A DNA stretch of 64,000 nucleotides from assembly GCA_020746875.1 (NCBI GenBank), contig JAGTJL010000041.1:62001-126000 (forward strand), written 5' to 3'. This DNA is from Rhexocercosporidium sp. MPI-PUGE-AT-0058. Its lineage: Eukaryota > Ascomycota > Leotiomycetes > Helotiales. Shown here in pieces: positions 48,400 through 61,400 of the stretch. Position numbers and translations under genes: made by a program. Each line of letters starts with the position of its first letter. Positions within the stretch are counted from its first letter, which is position 1. The notes below the pieces were generated by a model that was not told the DNA's origin, made no database searches, and saw only the letters and a list, made by a program, of their open reading frames with translations.

Positions 48400-48950
48400 C
48401 TATAAGCTCTCTTTCGTTATACCCCCGATATTAATTATAATAACTTCGTTACTTAAGTGCGCTTTATAAACGCCGAGATTTAGCGAGTAGCGACTGACAT
48501 TATCGAAGTAGAGCTGCGCGCGCTACGCTTGCGATAAACGCCTTTCTTCGATTAATTAGCTATATTATATCCCTTGCCTCCGCGCCTGCGCTTGTTATCT
48601 TTCGTAAAAAATTATATATACGCTTTCCGAAACGCCTTATTTAAACTTATACTTTTATTTTTAATGCTCGTACTTAATATTATAATTATAATAAACTTAA
48701 ATATATAATTAAAGACTGTTCTTTTTTTTAATAAAACAAAAGCTATTTATATAAGAAATTACTTAATAAAATATATAATAGTTCGTAAAGTAGAAAGCGA
48801 GAGCGAGGAAGAAGGCGAGGCCATTCCGGAAAACTAAAGACCTTAAGAAAAGATTCTTTCTTAAGGTAAATAAATCTTAAAAAGATCAATTTAAAATAAT
48901 TATAAAACGAAAAAAAGTTTTTATAACGTTATACTTTAATTATTAATAAC
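48400..48950. other. G3 internal region, no domain recognised
   Basis: AT-rich; probably the gag C-terminus and linker of G3. A charged stretch near 48790-48840 could be the tail of gag. No motif. Confidence 0.35.
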
Positions 48951-48959
48951 AAAAGACTT

Positions 48960-50680
48960 AATATTTAAACTTTACTTAATTCTAAAGCTAATGAATTCGC
49001 ATTTATTAATATAAACCTCGCCTTTAACCTTATAAGATCCTTTATATTCTTTATAGTCGACTCCTAAAACGTGTATTTATTTATAGCTACGACGGTAACG
49101 TAAGTAAAGACATATCCTACTGCCTTCTTTTAAATCTATTAATCGACGGTCGACTTTAACGCCGGATTCCTTTTGTAATCTTAGACTTAAGATAATAAGA
49201 CGTTATCTTAAGACGTACATAAATAGCTTATTTCGATATTTAGTTAAATATTAAAGAATTTAAACTAATATAGCCTTATAATAAAAATATTTAATTATAA
49301 TACCGTAAAATAATTTACGTATATTAAGATAATATCCGCCTTTCGATAGACTTATAATAATTATTAAAGCATTAAATAAACGCTATAAGAAGAGACGCGG
49401 CATTTAACCGAGAGGATTAAATACTTGCTGCGTTATAAATTATTCGTGCATCTTTTTAATAAGTCTAAGATAAGTCCTTTAACGAATACCTTATTACGGA
49501 TTCTAAGGCCGAATATAAACGAGTCTTAGATTACGATAAAGAGAAAGAGACTACTATCGAAGATTACGACCCGTCCCCGAAAACATAGCCTAGCCGGGTA
49601 TAAAAGGCCTTTTCTAGCTCTTCTTTAATAAAATAATATTATAAAAAGAAAACCGAAATATAAAAAGCCGCACGATAAGCTGCTCGTTAAAAAGCTGCTA
49701 ATTATAAGACTTTTATAGAAATTCGGGTGCTTTTGCCGACTTATTAAGCTTAAGTCTGATTTAAGATTATAAATATAAATAAAGCCCTACGAGAAACCAC
49801 GTCTTATAATCCGCTCCGCCTTATTAATACGTACGTTATTCCTTAACGACGACTTTTACCTTATTAAAAACCTTAGCTAAAAGAATAACCGGTGTTTAAA
49901 ATCTATGAAATTAACTTAATAGCCTTTTATTTTAACGTTGAAAGAAAAAAAATAAAGTATTTATAATAATCTTAAACGAAATCAATAAAGCTATTGGGTA
50001 AAAAAATTAAAAACGCTTTTAATAAGACTAAACTTAAGAACCAGAAGAATCTTATGAAGAAGCACTCGCTAAGCTCTTGCCTGAAGTCTTCGCCGATTAC
50101 AAAAAAGCGTTTTCGAAAGATATTACCGATACCGTTCTTAAATCCCGTTTTAAATTATAAAATCTCACTTAAGAAGCCAATCGATTACGGATATAGCGCC
50201 TTATATAATTAAAGCGAGGGAGAGTCAAAAATTATTAAAAGTATTTTAAAAAAATGCTTAAATAAAAGCTTAATAGTCCCGAGTTATACTCCTTTTAATT
50301 ACTTAACCCTTTTTATTGAAAAACTTAATAACTGACTTCGCTTTTACATCGACTTCCGCCGGTAAATTAAATTACTTATAAAGACCGCTACTCGCTGCTT
50401 TTAATCGATGAGATTCTCGCCCGCTTAAGCAAGGCAAAAGTCTTTTTTAAAATTAGCGTATAATAAGCCTTTTATTATATCCGCATAAACTTTAAATCGG
50501 AAGAATATATTACCTTTCGCACTCGATATAGTTCTTATAAATGTAAAGTAATACTATTCGGCGTAACTAATAAACTCGCTACGTTTTAACGTTATATAAA
50601 TAATATATTTTTTTAATTATTTAAACGTCTTTTATATTACGTATTTAGATGCCGTTATTATATTTTCAAAAGACTTATTA
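48960..50680 (+). pseudogene. G3 pol remnant (protease region and reverse transcriptase)
   Basis: RT is clear from about 50310: E-K-L-N-N then LRFYIDFRR-type wording, DRYSLLLIDEILARLSKAKV near 50380-50440, F-T/K-I-S-V-x-x-A-F-Y-Y-I-R-I, then Y-I-T-F-R-T-R-Y, V-I-L-F-G-V-T-N, and YLDAVIIFSKD at about 50640-50675 (YLDD in the family). Protease-like sequence around 48960-49300 is poor. An open stretch at 49994-50212 lies in the linker. The match ends at 50680, with unrelated AT-rich sequence beyond. Confidence 0.65.
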
Positions 50681-50971
50681 AGCGTTTAGTTATAATTTCA
50701 ACTTTAAGATTACTAAGATCGTCTTTTATTTTGTTATTTTTATTAATTTTATTAATTCTTCTTGATTTTTTATTCGTTTTATTTAAAAGTATTTTATAAT
50801 CTCGTTTTCTTATCAAAAATATAAAGAGTAATTTCTTTAATTTCATTAGATTTTTTCTAGTTCCGGCTGTATTAATCAATACTAAAAGGCTTTCGAGACT
50901 AATTTACTTTCTCTTTTATATAATATTTACGTTAAGAAAATTACTAAACCGGTTCTCCGAAGCTAAGTCTA
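50681..50971. other. AT-rich stretch, no gene
   Basis: A 73-codon minus-strand open stretch (50658-50879) is lysine/isoleucine/asparagine-rich as expected by chance in A/T-rich DNA. No motif. Confidence 0.45.
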
Positions 50972-51222
50972 CCTATCGGGTGCGGAAAAAGGTGGCCGAT
51001 TGAAGCACGTGCAAATTACTAAAACCAACTTACTGCCGACGTATTTACACAACATATATCGAATAGAATGAATCAAACTCTTTAAATCTCCTTAACAAAT
51101 AGCTAATAGACTTTATAGGAGTTTTTTCTTCGAAAAATATTAACAAATAGTTGTTTAAATTGCGAAACTTTCGCAGTCTTAGAGCTCGCCAAAGTCGGCC
51201 ACTTTTTTCCGCACCCGATAGG
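50972..51222. mobile_element. MITE, 251 bp, TCTA duplication
   Basis: Inverted ends CCTATCGGGTGCGGAAAAAG (left) and its near-perfect inverse (right), continuing to GTGGCCGA. Flanked by TCTA on both sides (50968-50971, 51223-51226). No coding capacity. It is less AT-rich than its surroundings. Superfamily uncertain. Confidence 0.85.
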
Positions 51223-51226
51223 TCTA

Positions 51227-52150
51227 CTTCTTTAAGTCGTTTTTCGATAATATAAATTAAGCGGTTAAATTTACGTGCTTTTCAGTTCTTATTATATTTC
51301 TTGCTATTAGTCTTTTATTGAATCACCGCGATTTAAGGTTATTTTAACTTTTTTTAATTAATTAAATATCTTCTTACTACGGTCTAATATAAAATTTCTT
51401 ATACTTATTAATATAGTAAACGTTATTATTAATAAAGTAATAAAAGAAAAGATATTAATCTTTAAACTTATATAATAAGCTTTTAAATTAATTATTATAG
51501 AAATTATATATTTTATTTTCGTACCTTATTATATTAATTCTAACGCTTCCGCTTAAATCTATTATTTCACTTCTGCTAGTTTATTAAAATTACCTTAAAT
51601 TAATATATTATACTAAATATATTAAAATAAGATTTAACTCTTAATATTAAACTTTAAAAAATAAAGCTTAATATTTAAAAGTTAATTTAATTTAAAGTAA
51701 ATAAAGTTTATTTTCAAGTCAGTTATTTTTATAATTAAAGCTTTTATCTTATTAATATTTACTTTAATTTTCTTCGAGAAAAGTAAAGTAATAAGTACTT
51801 TTTTTATTACTTTAATAATTATTAAAAATTAAGTATATTCTTTTATTAAGTCTTGATTTTCTTTTATATATAACGTTATTAACTGTTCCTCTCGCTGAAA
51901 ACTTTTATCGTTTACTTACTTTTAATTATTTTAAAAGAATTATAAATTTAAATTCTTTTTTTATAAGATTCTAATTTAGAATTATTAATCTTAAGTTATT
52001 TAACGATTTTATTTCGAAAAGAAGCTGGTAGTCTTAGAAGAAAAAGTCTGCTTTAATGGATTTTATTAAGGATTTTTCGGTATATACTTCGTATTATGGG
52101 TATATAATGTATAATTCTAGTCTGTGCGCAGACTTATAAAAGCTAGATAC
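51227..52150. other. AT-rich stretch without gene
   Basis: No coding frame or repeat structure recognised; probably old, fully decayed element DNA. Confidence 0.45.
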
Positions 52151-53026
52151 TTGGCAGTGCTGCTTTACATAATTTCCTTAGTATTTTATATATCTATTAT
52201 TTGCTGCAATTACTGCCTGGTATCTTTTAGGCATTTCCTTAATTAACTCCCGAATTCTCTCAATTGTAATTGATTCCCAAGCTTCTTATATAGCTTCTCG
52301 TAGCCTTTTGTACGAGTTATAAACCTCTGGATATTTCGCCTTAATATAATCCTTTATATCATCTTATATAGTCTCAATCGGGTTTAAATTAGGGGAATTC
52401 GCAGGCTAAAAGATAAGAGTAATCCCAATTGCTTTAAAAACCGATTTTATAAACTTCGAGGCATGCCCTTTAGTATTATCTTGCTGGAATTAAAGCTCGG
52501 GATACTGTTGTAAGATCTCTTAAACCTGTAGAATAATAATCCCCGAGTACGAACCTTTATTAATTATTTCCTAATCCTTTTCCTAAAATAAACCTTTATG
52601 TCGACCGTATTTCCTTAAGATTGTCCTCCAAAATATCCATCCGATTTTCCTTTAATATCGCTCTACAATACAATTATCGTGATATAACTCGTCTTCCCCT
52701 ATCTTTCGAGTAATCTAATCTTTTATATACTCTCCCGGTTGAACTTAAGTCTTATCACTTTATACGACTGAAAACCATTGATTTTCGGTCTAATCTTCGT
52801 GCTCGATGGCCCATTAAAGTCGTGAGATTCTGTTTGCGTACGAAAGGACCGGTTTACGACGTGCGACTCGTCGAACATAGCCTTCTTTTTTAAATGCCGT
52901 ACGAATAGCGTGAAGACCAACGTTCTACTGAAGGATTAAAGGAATATCGGCCCAAACAGTACGTCGATTCCTTTTCGAAGCAGTAACCTATTAAATCAGT
53001 TGTTTACGTTGCGGAGTATTCAAGTA

Positions 53027-56000
53027 CAGGGTGGCCAATAAGTCAGTTGATTTAAGCTAACCATATAAGCTCCCACCTAAATCGTAAGTCAGTCAGTTGA
53101 CTTTTACATTATAATAAGTCAGTCAGTTGAAGGATTTTATATCAATTGCTTATAAGCTGAGATTTATTTATATTATGATTTTAAAGTAAGTTTTAAAGTA
53201 ATATTTCCGATTTTTAGAGGTCTAGGCATGCCCCGGATGTGTTTGGGTAGGGCCCGCGGGGTCGCTAAGGTTAAATACAGGCCTCTAATTGGTCTAAATC
53301 GTGACTAAGCACCTTCCCGCGTCAGAATAGAACATCCGACTTATAAAGGCATTCCTAGTAAACTTCTTTATATTTCATTGATTATTAATATAACTCCTTT
53401 AAAATAACTTTCTCACGCGCTTCTCCTATCGACCTTGTCGACGACGAAGATATACAAGCACTTGCTGCACTTTCTCGCGTTGTACCGAACGTTTTAGCTG
53501 CTATAATGCAAAAACCAGCCCCTGAAGTAGCTATAAAGCCAAAAATACTACGGGACCGCTGCAAACGGCTAGAGCTTTAGTATAACGTATACTATAACTC
53601 TTACGACCCTCAGAATAAGAGCCTTAACGAAGACTACTCTTCCTACGATTTCGGAGAGCCTTTATTTGATGATTGGAATCTATTCCCACGTAGGTTTCCT
53701 AAGGGAATAGTACTGGCTGGAGCATTAAAGAAGCCGAGAATTTTATGGGTTTGGAAACTAAATTATACGCTTTAGAATACTAGAAAAGCTTATAAACCGA
53801 TATATTAGTGCTATAAACTTTATATGTATTCCCTCTTTAATCTACAGAATCAAGAGCTGACCTTAAAGGTCATTATGATAAGGATTTCAGTCGCAACTTG
53901 GATTTTTACTTCGCTGCTAATACTCTTAATAATACGAAGCGGCACCTTTACGAAAAACACTTATTAAACGAAGGAGGAGATATATGAAGGCAAAGGAGTC
54001 TTGCTGAGGTCGCATAAGCCTCTGATACTGTTAATAGCGCATATAATCAGGTCATACTATTCCGACAGCAGGAGTTCTGCAATGCTTTCTTAAAATAGAT
54101 CATCTGCGACGGCGTAAAACACCGTAAAGTAGCTTTAAAACGACTTATCCGCTGCTTTAAAATCGCTAATATAAATATTATAAAAGCTTTGCCTGCCTCC
54201 TATTTAATAATTGAGAATTGGATCTATAAGTATTTTAAGTTCTTTAAGCTTACGATTATTAAAGAGATTCGGAACGTTAGATTAAAGATTACTATCACTT
54301 TTAACGGCTAAAAGTCAAAGAGAGAGAAGATTAATATATTTAGTATTATAATTTATTTTATTAACTCAAAGTATAAAGCCGTGACACGCCTTATTGGCCT
54401 CCTAGAGCTCCCTAGTTATGGAAAGACTAGTATTAATATACATCCCTTTTCCTGCTCTTTCTTCTTTTAATTGCTAATTTTTTTTAAAGTAATATTTAGT
54501 TCTCTTACCCCTTCTTGAACGATTCGGCATTACTAAACATAACTTTAATTACTTCGTCCTTAATAATGCGACTAATAATAATATTACACTTGTAGAGCTT
54601 AAGAGATAATAGGAGTTTAACTTTAAAGATAAGAGATTGCGTTATATAAGCTATATCTTTAATCTTATCGCCGGCGCTTACTTTTTTAATCAAGATAAGG
54701 CTTCATTTAATAACGAATATAAAGAGGCTAGCCCTGAGGATCGCCGCAAGCTTTAGAAACGACGTAAAGAAGTTAGGAAGCTTCACAACTTAGTATAATA
54801 CGTATTAGCTTCTAGAAAGCGGACTGAATTGTTCATGGACTTATAAATAATACTTAATACAGGGAGAGCTGAAGGCAAAGAGTGGAAGCTCGTCGTCGAC
54901 GGAAGTATGCGCTGAAATGCTATATACAGCATGATTCGCCGAGGTCTTGAGTTGCGTGAGGCTCTTGACGCTTACGCCTTTAAACTACGTGTTTTTGTAG
55001 AGCCTCTTAATTAAGAGATCTTCAACAACGATTATCTTACTCTAATTGAGTAGGAGACCTTAGAGATTATTATATAATAATTAGAGCTTTTGTTTCGTCT
55101 TATTAAAGACCTTGAAAGTAACGCGGACTTATAAGAAGTCGGGGATATACTATTCCACGGAGCCTTATAAGAGATCTTATTATATCTTAAGCATTTGCTT
55201 GGTTATTTTGAAAAGCTGGAGACGCGGGCAAATCGTGGTGAATTTAATAATTATAAAGGCATTCAGCAATCTATCACTTTAGCTTGGGAGGCTACGCAAA
55301 AGTAGTATAAGAAGACCGACAAATCCATTACCTGGCAAGCCGCTATAATACTCTACTCCGGCTTTAAATAGTCGTACTTTAAGCGTAATTAAACTAGTAT
55401 TATATTATCTTTTATTATAAACAGCAAGGCTATCTTTAAGAAACTGTAGGAAGACGAGTATAAATCTCCAGGAGTTGCTCGCGGCATTTCTCTCTCTTTA
55501 GAGCCTGTACTTACACTTCCACGTTCTCTCTTAAGAGATATCGTTACTAATACGAGACTTATATTAAAGCGAGTTGCTCCGGTGATCTCTGGTCGGCGAG
55601 ATCAGTACTATTAGTACTTGTAGAAAGGGCCAGTTAACGGAATCAGTGCATTAGAGTACTGGAAATAGAAGGAGAAAGAATAGCCTGAGTTGATTGTAAT
55701 AGCTTTTGATTTCCTAGCTATACTAGTTATAAGCGCTAAGTATAAGCGTATTTTCTTGTCTTGCGTAAAGCAAACGACTATAGAGAGTTCTCAGTTATCA
55801 GAGGCTATTTTATAGTACTAGGAATACTTGAAGAATTAGCAGAATAAAAGTGTAATTATCTTTGCAGGAGCTTATAAAGCTATCTTGCTTAATATATAAT
55901 ATATTTTATTTTTAGTATTAACTTATAAGCTCCTAAAACCTCTATTAGTCAGTTGATCAGTTGCCTTAATTTTATAACAGTCAGTCAGTTGAGTTTATTC

Positions 56001-56041
56001 GCTTAACTGATAACTGACTGACTGACTTATTGGCCAGCCTG
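53027..56041 (+). mobile_element. hAT-superfamily transposon
   Basis: 3015 bp. TIRs start CAGGGTGGCCAATAAGTCAG (left) and CAGGCTGGCCAATAAGTCAG (right, reverse complement). A perfect 8-bp target duplication TTCAAGTA lies at 53019-53026 and 56042-56049, diagnostic of hAT. Subterminal copies of AAGTCAGTCAGTTGA occur at 53086-53100 and 53116-53130, with a shorter copy near 53039 and related ones at 55978-55992 and 56013-56028. It splits the Tc1 transposase gene. Confidence 0.93.
53417..55900 (+). pseudogene. hAT transposase, multiply broken
   Basis: Plus strand. In order: acidic N-terminus (IDLVDDEDIQALAALSRVVP, about 53430-53490); a BED-finger-like W-V-W-K-L-N-Y-T-L region at about 53740-53810; core from about 54120 including FNG-x-KSKREKINIFS near 54300 and INSKYKAVTRLIGLLELP near 54365-54420 (first catalytic region); a long well-preserved helical insertion domain (about 54680-55560); and the C-terminal dimerisation block (AFDFLAILVISAKYKRIF near 55705-55755, then QTTIESSQLSEAIL). 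Stops are mostly TAG/TAA at Q or W; at least one frame change lies at about 53900-54100. True start not identified. Confidence 0.82.
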
Positions 56042-56256
56042 TTCAAGTAGGCTTTATAGCCTCGTCGATGGTGTTGAGGAGTCAATCGAGTTGAAAGTGC
56101 GTATTGCACTTAACGTAAAGTAAGATTTAATTAAAGAGCGATTTAATCTTGAGTCCAGCCGGCTTTAAAGTAAAGAGTTTGACAACGTAATCTTTCGTCG
56201 CGAGAAGTCTGCTTCGTAAGGGTTTTTGGCGTAGGTACACTCAGTGTAGAATCCAT

Positions 56257-56480
56257 ATTAAAAGTCTTAATTTCTGGTGTAAAAAGCGGCGGATTAGCAT
56301 TAATTTATTATTAAGTGGTACCCCCGTACGTAACCTTGTCGAGTAGAAACCTCTGGAATCGTGCACGGATAGCGAATATACATTATATCGGGCAACTACC
56401 AAAGTAAAAGCCTCCGAGACTTGAGAGTAAAATCGGTAATAGCTCTTAAAATTTGTAATAATATATTAGATTATAATAAA
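56257..56480. other. 5' flank of the Tc1 element
   Basis: Contains the right candidate end of the Tc1 element (about 56270-56300). About 56300-56450 has moderate composition; no gene. Confidence 0.4.
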
Positions 56481-58411
56481 TTTTCGGATTTGTTATTAAT
56501 TATACTTCTTAAATTCCGACTTTAATATTTTTGCTAATATTTCTTATTTTTCCTTATTTTTTTTATTCCGAAAGAATCTTAATAATATCTTATTAAATGC
56601 TATTATAATATTAAAGTAGACGAATAACTTATTTACTTTTTAATACTTTATAATTTATATTAATCTTTACGTATTACTTTAGAAAATCTGAGATATTTAC
56701 TCTTAAGAAAACAAATATACTTATTAACTTAAGAAAAAGTATAATCCATCGAAGAAAGTAATTAATATCGTTAATAATTATACTTCTTAAGTTCTTTTGT
56801 TGTGCAAAAACAGGACCTGCAGATGCGATCTGCAGTATTCGATATATAACCCTTATTCTGTACGACATCTTTTTAATTCCTGTTATAATTTCCGAGTTTT
56901 CGAGACTTAGGTTTAAGGGTTTTGTAAAGCTACTAATAAAAATATTTAATAAGTTTAATAGATATAAAAGTAATTAAGTTTAAAAAGTTTCTGGCTTTGC
57001 TTTAATATTTAATTTAATTTAATTAGAGTTCAAGAACTTAAGAAATTCCGTGAATAGTGAAGATATATGTTAATTATTTTTATTATTAAATATTAACGAT
57101 ATTTGTAAGTTTTTTATTTTTTTTTTATTAACTTCTGATCTCGGCCTATTAGTCTTAATTTAATAAATTCACCAATCTCTCGGTTAATCTTAACTAACGT
57201 ATATCTGGTTTATTTTAATGAGATATTATAAATTAAAATTACTATTAATAATAGCTTTAAAACTAGGAGTTCGAATTACTTAGCGATTTTAATTTAAGTT
57301 AAAATTTACTTTTCGTATTATAAACTATTAAAAGACGCTTTAATTTAAAATTATTAATATTTCTTTTAATTCTTTTATTAATGATTTACAATTTCCGACG
57401 TCTTTTTAAAGAATTAAGTTTAGTTGTTTAAGCTCTATTAATAAGTTACCTAGATAATTTATCTTATTCTAAGTTTAATTCTCGTATTATTATTAATCGT
57501 CGAATCTTTTTTTTTTTTAAAAAAAAGCGCTTAATTTAAAAGCGAAAAAGTATAGATTTCTAATTTTAAAAGATAATCTTAATTACGAATCGAAATGCTT
57601 TTATATAAGTCGTATAAAAACGAATCCGTACGATTTTCTTTTTATGTCGGTTATTAATATAAAAACTATAATAATAAAAGAATAAAGCATAGCATAAAAT
57701 ATTAAGCAAAAGCTTAATAACTCTAAAGGATTAAGATTTAAAGTGAAAATGTATTTAATTTTATACTTTTATATAAGAAAAAAGTCTTTTATACAAACTT
57801 TTAAAAATTATATACTTAGTTTCCTAAATAACGCCTTAGGCATTATTTCCTGGCTAAAATCGCCGTCTTACAGTGGCTTATGTCTCTTAATAAAGACATT
57901 AAACTTAATTAATTTATTTTATATATAATATATAACTTATACTTATTTATTTATTACAGTCCTAAATCCTCAAGAGCTCAAGTATAATATATTATATAAA
58001 AGCCTTAAAGTCTTATAAATTCTATTAAATTTTCTAATTTTAGCTGCAATCATAAAAGAAATAATACTCTCTTATTATTACCTTACTTTAGATAATAAGA
58101 AATAATTTAAGGACGCGATTAATTTTATTTTATATACTTTAAAAGAGTCGTTTAAGTGTTTAATAAACTAAGGAGTAACTAAATAATATATTTCGAATAT
58201 TAGCTAATTAAATCAATATTACTTCCTTAAGTAAATTATATCCTTAAAAAGGCTAACTCTACGTATTCGTTTCATTTACAAAGCCGAGCGTAGGTCTTAG
58301 AATTTTAATAATAAATAAGAGAAAGCCTTTGACTTCGACTTTATTACGGCGGCTTAAGAATAACATTTTTCCAAATATTATACCTTAAATTATAATAATT
58401 AATAAATATTA
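56481..58411. other. AT-rich stretch, no gene recognised
   Basis: Two short open stretches (56674-56868 minus, 57743-57928 plus) lack motifs and have the I/L/K/N bias of A/T-rich chance frames. A T/A homopolymer pair lies at about 57509-57525. Origin unknown; probably decayed transposon. Confidence 0.45.
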
Positions 58412-58413
58412 TA

Positions 58414-61400
58414 CAGTCAGACCGCATCAAACATATTAAATTTGAGAAAATAGTAATATAATATATCTGTCTAATCCATATTATATGCCTAATTGCTAGC
58501 GCTCTAACGGACCCACTTTTGTCCCGATCGGGCTTAGGATTAAATACTTATACTATTGCCAAGGCCACTGACAGGGGTCCAAAAATTTTAAGAATTTTAT
58601 ATTATATATATATACGTTTTTAAAATCTTATAATGAATCTTTTTTAAATATTTTTATCTTTAAATTCGTTATTAAATATATTATAGCTTTTTATAAGAAA
58701 AGATTTGAAGGAATATTAATAAGACCCACTTTATAATACACTTTTACTTTTCTGATTATTACTTAGGCTCTTTGTAAAGCACTTTTATAACTGCTAAGCT
58801 AGCTACCGCGCTAGCAAATAAATACAAAATCTAACTAATAAAATCAAGCCAAGTGATCTGCCTCTACCGTATTCCCTTCTGGAATTATATCAAACTCCTT
58901 CATCCACTTCTCAGATACAATTCTATGGCCACTTTGTTTTTTTACATACCACGCTGCTTACTTGACGCTAAGCCCCTTTCGGTAAGCATCCATAAAGCGT
59001 AAAGCTCTATTAATATACCTTCGTAGCGTATCAAGAGGACAAGAATCAAGAGCTTTAAATGCAGCTTGCCGAGCTTATAAGTAATTAAGTAAATAAGTAA
59101 ATAAAGTCAAAAGAGTAAGTAAAAAATAATATACGTACGTCGTCAAAGGTTTCTTTCCAAACCTGTCGATAGAGGTTCTTACAATACGCCTAATACATCT
59201 CAATTAGGTTTAGCTCACAATGAAACTTTGGTATAAAGAGACACTTATAGCCTCTTACCGAAAGTAACTCTTTTAGAGCTGACTTTTGCTTAAAGAAGTC
59301 TTTATGGCTAGCAAGAATTCTTGCTAGACAACAAGTAGGAGCCTTCCTTAGAGGCCAAGAAAGAATATTAATACACTTCTTTTTTGCTTCGCCGGTACAC
59401 TTAGTAATAGGGCACTTTTTACTTATAAAATATTAGTAATTATATAACCTTTAAAAGCTACTTACTAAGTAATAAACAACCTCTCTCAGCAAGGATCTGC
59501 TTAATCCCCTTCAGCACTTCCTCTATTATAGTCTTCTTAACTCTTTTCTTATTAGGGTAGCCCTCAACTGCTACCTTAATAGTCTTCTCAACCTTATAAT
59601 TGAGCTCTTAAGGAGTACTTATTAACCCACGAGCTCTCTTAGCTTCAGAGATATCAGGAGGAAAGTAGGTATCTTATAAAATAAGTTAATTAATAAGTAT
59701 TTCTTAAAAGAGAAGGTATAACTAAAAGACTTACCTTTTAAGGTAAAGGAGCTCCTCTTTCACTAAGATTTATAGTAAAAGCGTTTAAAGCTCCACTTCC
59801 CTTACTAGCGTGAGCACTTGATTGATCAAAAACAAAGACAGCTACCTTATTAAAGTGCTTTTCTTCGAATATATCAATAGCCTCTTCGACTTGCTCAAGT
59901 AGTTATTATGTATCCTAATAAGCAGTCTTTTAAGGACCACCGAGATAAATAATCTTCCGAGCATCTTTTGAGCCAATTACAAGCCTTCCTTCAAGACTTA
60001 TAAAGTCGGAGCAGTGAATTAGACCTCCTTTTGACTTAAAAGGCATTTTTTGTTGATTCTCGTCAAGCCAAATTCGCTTAAAATACTCCTTAGCGTGAAA
60101 GCAACTCTCGTCGTGGTAATATATAACGTGCTCCTTCTCTCCAAGAGGTAAAATCGGTAAAATAAGTTGTAATACGCCACTGGCGTCTTCTTCGTAATTC
60201 GTAAAGAGAGCCGTATAATGAGCTATTTGCGGTAGGAATTCCTCTTAGCGATATTCAATTACGTCCTCTCTCTCGTAGCCGTCTACGTAAACTCCTTTCT
60301 TTTCCTCGGTAGCGTAAAATCCAAGACGATTTAGCTACTTATAAGTAGCTGTTTTACTAAGAGGCTTCCAATCCTTTGGCTTTTTACCGGCTTTATTACG
60401 TGTACCGGTAGTCTTACTTAAAAGAGGCTTTTTACTCTTTTTAGCCGAGGCAAGTAGGCGAGGCATAATTTGCGTATTAATAGCGTGGCGAAATCCTTTT
60501 AGCGTAACGGTAGCAAGCTTTTGAGCTAATAACCAAGTCCTACAAGCTCGAAAGACGTCTTCGTTGTCTAAATAAGACCGATTTTATTGTTTACCTCCTC
60601 GAGTCTCTATTAATAAAGATCCATGAGTACGATAATAAAGGAATAACGCTCTGATTTTGCGGGCGAGGGTTTTCCCGTCTCCGGTAGGATAATTACTCTC
60701 AGCAACAAGAAGAGAAGCCTCAATTCGACCTCTACGAGGACTCTTTTTCAAGAGGTTTTAGACGTATTGCTGAATCAAGTAGTAGTCGAAGTATAAGCGA
60801 GGTAAAAGCTTAATATACTTACTATTGATCTGTTTTTTAATAGAGTTAAGAACTTCTCTATAAGTCTTTGGCGTAGAATTAAGCTCCGAAGAGCTTATAT
60901 TAATAGCGTCTCTAATAAGCGAGTCTAATAAGAGCTCGTGTCGTCCACTGTTAATAAACTCCGTATCGTTAAGATTATCTAACTCAATAGAATCGTCTTC
61001 AGCTCGTAATTCCTCTTTAATAAGCTTATCAAATTCAGAATCGTCGTCGCGTCGCTAGAGTCGATATCTTCGAATATATCTTCTTCTTCTTCCGGTGGTA
61101 AAGGTAAAAGCTTTAGCGAAAAGAAGCTAGTAAGAGATTGTTGAATAGTTGGCTTAATATTCAAAGGCTTTTGAGAATGCTTTTATAAAGAAGTTTGTCG
61201 ATTTATCTCGTCTTGAGCACGTCTAGCTCTTTTACGAGTAAAGCGACCCTTCTCTTTAAGAGGAGCTAATTTACTCTTATAAGGGCCTTTAGGTTCTAAT
61301 TTATAAGTTAGTAAATAATATAATAAAACAGTTAAAGTACTTACGGAGAGTTAAAGTATTAATTACTTTTTCGAAAGGTATACTCAAATTACCTTCTGAA

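Larger units (their letters stand above)
46700..50680 (+). mobile_element. Third Gypsy-type element (family G3), plus strand, 3'-truncated
   Basis: Starts with an LTR-like sequence TGTT (39785-39788) + AGTCATATAATAG (46701 on), split by the inverted G1 element. Followed by gag (about 47640-48110), a solo Copia-1 LTR insertion, protease region (about 48960-49400) and RT (50290-50680). The recognisable pol stops just after the YLDA-V block; RNase H, integrase and a 3' LTR were not found. Different family from G1: no shared LTR. Confidence 0.65.
52178..56256 (-). pseudogene. Tc1-type transposase gene, interrupted by the hAT element
   Basis: Minus strand, two parts: 56256-56050 (ATG to the insertion point) and 53026-52178 (to TAA). 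Taken together with one target-duplication copy they total 1056 nt, 352 codons, no frame shift. N-terminal part: helix-turn-helix with AGWTQD at its start. Core: SDKT (first Asp, about 52755), QQDNTKGHASK (second, about 52460-52490), SPNLNPIE (third, about 52390-52415). Family length is about 340-350 residues. About ten stops, all TAA/TAG where CAA, CAG or TGG fit. The TIRs are not clearly resolved; candidate ends share GCTTTxACA and AAATT at about 52160 and 56270-56300. Confidence 0.85.

Noticed and set aside
49994..50212. 72-codon plus-strand frame as an independent gene
   Set aside because: It lies in the protease-RT linker of the third Gypsy element and is K/S/L-rich; part of decayed pol.
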